Assembly (NCBI GenBank): GCA_021413405.1
Contig: JAIOQL010000024.1
Span: 1 to 7,591, forward strand
DNA from: Leptospira sp.
Lineage (GTDB): Bacteria; Spirochaetota; Leptospiria; Leptospirales; Leptospiraceae
Direction: 5' to 3'
DNA: 7,591 nucleotides
Shown here: piece by piece, positions 4,890-7,591 of the stretch
Numbering within the stretch: the stretch's first letter is position 1
How the letters are laid out: every line of letters starts with the position of its first letter
Made by a program: the position numbers and the translations under genes
Notes under the pieces: model-generated
The model's database searches: none
Told to the model about the DNA's origin: nothing
Seen by the model: only the letters and a program-made list of their open reading frames with translations

Positions 4890-5727
4890 ACTTTCTGATC
4901 TTCGTTTCAGTCAGTTTATAATCCAACCCGGGATAATCTCTCTTTTTTCCTTCCAGCCGGAATTCAATTGATTGAACATTTGCGAAATTCCCGAAAATCG
5001 ATTTTTCAATCGAAAGAAAAACCGAGTTCAAAATTGAAAGTTTATTTTTCTGAAGATCCGCAAGCTTTTTGTCTACACTTACATCCTGTTTCTTTTTAAA
5101 AAAATGTCCGTCATCGCTTTCATCTTCATCTGAGGCCACAGAAGAATTGAAACGGAATTTGAGGGAATCAAGCTCATCGCGGATGGTTGATTCCCTCAAA
5201 TCTACAATAAGCAAACCGGTCGTCTCAATTTTCCATGTAGATATGACAGCCGTCTGTAAGTTTGGAAGTTTTTTTAATGTCCCGGCAAATACTGAATCTT
5301 CAGACACAAGCTCACTATCATAAAATGGGGGCTGCCCGATTTCTCCGATAACCGTCAATAAATTTCGTTTAAAATCGTCCGGAATAAAAAACATTCTTCT
5401 TTTTGTCGGGAAAAGATTTCCATCTCCGTCAGAAACAAATATTGTAACCGGAGTCAGATTCTCCCTTGCAGGAAGATCGTAAATAGCAAACGGTATCAGG
5501 AGTGAAATCGGATTTTTGCCTGATAAAATTATTATAGAAGCAAATGAGATAAACAATATCCATGAAAAATACAAAAATAAAAAATTCGTTTGAACAATTC
5601 CGGTTTCGCGTAACGCTTCGGCATTTACCTTCCGTGCCAGGGGAATGAATTTATTTAGATAAAAATTCCGGGAGAATTCCGTAACTCTACCTGAAAGATT
5701 TTTAATTTTTTGAATTACTGTATTCAA
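4888..5727 (-). CDS. Membrane-anchored protein with GerMN-like domain
   Basis: A 279-residue protein with an N-terminal cytoplasmic segment (1-47, basic), one membrane helix (about 49-69, FLFLYFSWILFISFASIIIL) and a periplasmic remainder. From about 93 the sequence fits a GerMN domain: VTIFVSDGDGNLFPTKRRMFF, then a helix resembling the usual block after the first strand pair (DDFKRNLLTVIGEI). GLLIVDLRES (171-180) matches the central strand, and KLSILNSVFLSIEKSIFGNFANVQSIEFRLEGK (229-261) matches the usual helix-strand ending. A charged stretch at 199-225 (DEDESDD then lysine-rich) interrupts the domain. GerMN domains occur in envelope proteins and often accompany cell-wall amidases; their ligand is uncertain. 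The start is a TTG at 5727 with AGGA four bases upstream, inside the last codons of the amidase gene (26-base overlap). The domain call is by pattern and is moderately sure. Confidence 0.65.
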   Translation of the reverse strand: MNTVIQKIKNLSGRVTEFSRNFYLNKFIPLARKVNAEALRETGIVQTNFLFLYFSWILFISFASIIILSGKNPISLLIPFAIYDLPARENLTPVTIFVSDGDGNLFPTKRRMFFIPDDFKRNLLTVIGEIGQPPFYDSELVSEDSVFAGTLKKLPNLQTAVISTWKIETTGLLIVDLRESTIRDELDSLKFRFNSSVASDEDESDDGHFFKKKQDVSVDKKLADLQKNKLSILNSVFLSIEKSIFGNFANVQSIEFRLEGKKRDYPGLDYKLTETKIRK

Positions 5728-6811
5728 GAATTCCTGCCACTATTCCTTTACTGAGTTTCAATTGCATTTTTTCAAGTCTGAGCAATTCCGATTCTTTCTT
5801 GTTTGAAAGATAACCCATTTCAATCAGAATTGCCGGCATCAGGCTTCCGCGAAGAACGGAAAAATCTGCTTTTTTGACTCCCCGGCTGACTATTCTCCCT
5901 GACAGCCATTTTTCCAGTCCTTTTTCTGCATTCACAGCAAGTTTTTTGCTGCTTCTTTGAACGTACGAGGATAACATTCCGGCCTGGATTTTTTTAACAT
6001 CCCTTGTATTCTTATTATCAAGCACTTTGTTTTCTATAATGGAAAGTTCTCTTGCCATTTCCGTACTGGGTGTCTGGGATAAAAAATAGATCTCAAACCC
6101 CGTAGGTTCTTCGCTGATTGACGAATTGCAATGCAGACTGATGAATATCGAATCCTTTGATCTCAGCGCTTCCGCATTAGCAATTTTCGACCTTTCTTCC
6201 AATTCGATAAATTTATCTGAGGATCTTGTCATGATAATTTTTAGGGATGGAAATTTTTTCTTTAGAAAATCTCTCAATACAAGAGAGGTCTTAAGAGTGA
6301 TATCTTTTTCCTGGTAACCCTTCGCATCAGAAGAACCTGGATCTTTTCCGCCATGACCGGCATCGATGATCAGTCTTTTCAATTTCATTTTACCGCTCAA
6401 ACCTTCTTCCGGAATGATTTTATCTATCACGAGCCTGTCCTTTCCGAACTCATAGGAAATATCTTCTTTTATTAAATGAATAAATATTGCCTCTACCAGA
6501 TCAGGCGGCAATAGGAGCTTATGGTTCCGGTAAACAGGGGCTCTTGAAATTTTTTCAATTGAAGAATCATGCACATAGAAAAGGGAATCCAGCTTGAAAC
6601 GGATTTCCGATTTATCGGATATTATCCGGCATTTTTGCGAACCGTAATCTATTTTCAGTTTTAGATTTTTAAAAATCGCGGAAAGGCTGCCAAAACTGAT
6701 ATAATTATTCTTCCCGATAAAAGGAATAGAAGTAGGATTTTCGGCATTTAATTTGGACTGGATTGATAGGAATAATATCAATCCCCAAATAAAGATTTTA
6801 TTTTTTTCCAA
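5702..6811 (-). CDS. Secreted N-acetylmuramoyl-L-alanine amidase (Amidase_3)
   Basis: A zinc enzyme that cleaves the bond between N-acetylmuramic acid and L-alanine in peptidoglycan. The 369 residues start with a signal peptide (1-23, hydrophobic FIWGLILFLSI, probable cleavage after LNA). A region at about 27-130 follows that resembles the copper-amine-oxidase-N or stalk-like domain often placed before such amidases. The catalytic domain (about 146-365) shows IIDAGHGGKDPG with His153, YQEKDITLK with Glu168, SLHCNSS with His227, and ILIEMGYLSN with catalytic Glu331, the complete set of Amidase_3 zinc ligands and base. The start is TTG: a stop lies eight codons upstream in frame, and the signal peptide begins right there. 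There is no clear Shine-Dalgarno, but the start overlaps the helicase gene by 34 bases, suggesting coupling. It is followed by the overlapping GerMN-like gene. Confidence 0.92.
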   Translation of the reverse strand: MEKNKIFIWGLILFLSIQSKLNAENPTSIPFIGKNNYISFGSLSAIFKNLKLKIDYGSQKCRIISDKSEIRFKLDSLFYVHDSSIEKISRAPVYRNHKLLLPPDLVEAIFIHLIKEDISYEFGKDRLVIDKIIPEEGLSGKMKLKRLIIDAGHGGKDPGSSDAKGYQEKDITLKTSLVLRDFLKKKFPSLKIIMTRSSDKFIELEERSKIANAEALRSKDSIFISLHCNSSISEEPTGFEIYFLSQTPSTEMARELSIIENKVLDNKNTRDVKKIQAGMLSSYVQRSSKKLAVNAEKGLEKWLSGRIVSRGVKKADFSVLRGSLMPAILIEMGYLSNKKESELLRLEKMQLKLSKGIVAGILEYSNSKN

Positions 6812-7591
6812 ATCGAAAAAGTCTTCTTGGTTTCAATTTTGACAGGATCATTGATGTCAAATAAATTTCTCTTTGATTTGTCATATTTCGTTTTCTCTTT
6901 TACTTTATGCTTGACCGGATGATGTTTCTTGTTTGAAAATTTTTCTTTGTGTTCGCGGTGGGGCTTCTCCTTAACAGAAGGCTTTGCCGGTAGCAGTTCC
7001 GACACGGAATTCGCTTTTTCAAGATATAATTTGGCTTCTTCAAGCTGGTTGATAGGTCGTCTCCCCCCGGAAGAAGAATTACCTTCCTTTCTCGCAACGT
7101 GATGTTGCGGTTTTTTGTTAAAGTTCCCGCGGTCAGGTCTCGAACTTTTTCCACCAAATTTCTTGTTCCCGTTTCCATTGCGGTGGAAATCTTTCTTAAT
7201 TCCCGGCTTGAAATCTTTTTCGCCCTGCACTTCATATTTTTCAAAGTTCCCTTCAGGGAATTTCAAAAACTCTTCTTCTACATTTGTAACTTCAATTTTC
7301 TGATTCATAAATTTTTCAATCTTTTCGAGTTCTGTATAATCCAGTTCAGAACAGAAACTGATTGATCTCCCTTTTCTGCCTGCACGGGCTGTCCTTCCGA
7401 TCCTGTGAACATAGTTCTCGGAATCTCCCGGCAGATCATAATTATAAACAACGTTAATATTTTCGACATCAATGCCGCGTGACGCAACATCAGTCGCGAC
7501 CATATACTTATACTTTCCTAATTTAAAATCTTTCATGAGCCTGATTCTTTTTTTCTGATCAAGCAAAGATGAAATTCCTGTTGCATGGATA
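6778..7591 (-). CDS. DEAD-box RNA helicase, C-terminal part with long basic tail (5' end beyond window)
   Basis: The 3' part of an ATP-dependent RNA helicase gene, open without a stop to the window edge. Visible residues, counted from the first full codon at 7590, show the end of the helicase C-terminal domain: SLLDQKKRIRLMKDFKLGKYKYM (the stretch between motifs IV and V), motif V as VATDVASRGIDV (about 31-42) and motif VI as YVHRIGRTARAG (about 60-71). After residue 110 the domain gives way to a low-complexity tail of about 160 residues rich in Lys, Arg, Gly, Asn and His, typical of RNA-binding extensions in RhlE- or CsdA-like helicases. Motifs Q and I-III, including DEAD itself, lie outside the window, so the subfamily is not named. 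The stop overlaps the amidase start by 34 bases. An internal TTG at 7566 is a leucine codon, not the start. Confidence 0.9.
   Translation of the reverse strand, partial: IHATGISSLLDQKKRIRLMKDFKLGKYKYMVATDVASRGIDVENINVVYNYDLPGDSENYVHRIGRTARAGRKGRSISFCSELDYTELEKIEKFMNQKIEVTNVEEEFLKFPEGNFEKYEVQGEKDFKPGIKKDFHRNGNGNKKFGGKSSRPDRGNFNKKPQHHVARKEGNSSSGGRRPINQLEEAKLYLEKANSVSELLPAKPSVKEKPHREHKEKFSNKKHHPVKHKVKEKTKYDKSKRNLFDINDPVKIETKKTFSIWKKIKSLFGD

Noticed and set aside
6900..7244. Second minus-strand frame of 114 codons inside the helicase tail
   Set aside because: It is a frame-shifted reading of the lysine- and arginine-rich tail of the helicase, with no independent start signal.

Overview
The window looks like chromosome from a spirochaete of the genus Leptospira or a close relative. 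The base composition is moderately AT-rich. The glycolytic genes run gap-pgk-tpiA-secG, an order I associate with Leptospira. One divergent gene matches what I know of DUF1564, a paralogous family I know only from Leptospira. Several genes start with TTG, which fits that group. The species cannot be told from the sequence alone.

Layout, left to right. From 1 to 3816 everything is on the minus strand, so transcription runs leftward: gap (GAPDH), pgk (phosphoglycerate kinase), tpiA (triosephosphate isomerase), secG (translocase subunit), then the first 64 codons of a PAS-domain protein cut by the window edge. gap-pgk-tpiA are separated by 2 and 15 bases with good ribosome binding sites, so they form one transcription unit. 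A 233-base spacer with palindromes separates tpiA from secG. A 38-base spacer containing a 9-bp perfect hairpin separates secG from the PAS gene.

From 3817 to 4318 lies a gene-free divergent region of about 500 bases. It holds a weak gap promoter candidate, homopolymer A/T tracts, a palindrome-rich block with a decayed-looking reading frame, and a pair of TTCA(A/T)TGAA palindromes just upstream of the only plus-strand gene. That gene (4319-4882) is the DUF1564-family protein, whose sequence can be read as two consecutive ribbon-helix-helix-like units.

From 4888 to the right edge the genes are again on the minus strand: the C-terminal part of a DEAD-box RNA helicase with a long basic tail, a secreted zinc N-acetylmuramoyl-L-alanine amidase, and a membrane-anchored protein with a GerMN-like domain. 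The three overlap by 34 and 26 bases, and both downstream genes start with TTG, so they are probably translationally coupled. A hairpin with a T run at the convergent junction with the DUF1564 gene probably ends this operon.

Functionally the window combines lower glycolysis, the Sec channel and a sensor on one side with a helicase and a peptidoglycan-hydrolase module on the other. Between them is a candidate lineage-specific DNA-binding protein that may regulate itself. No CRISPR array, tRNA, rRNA, insertion sequence or transposase was seen.
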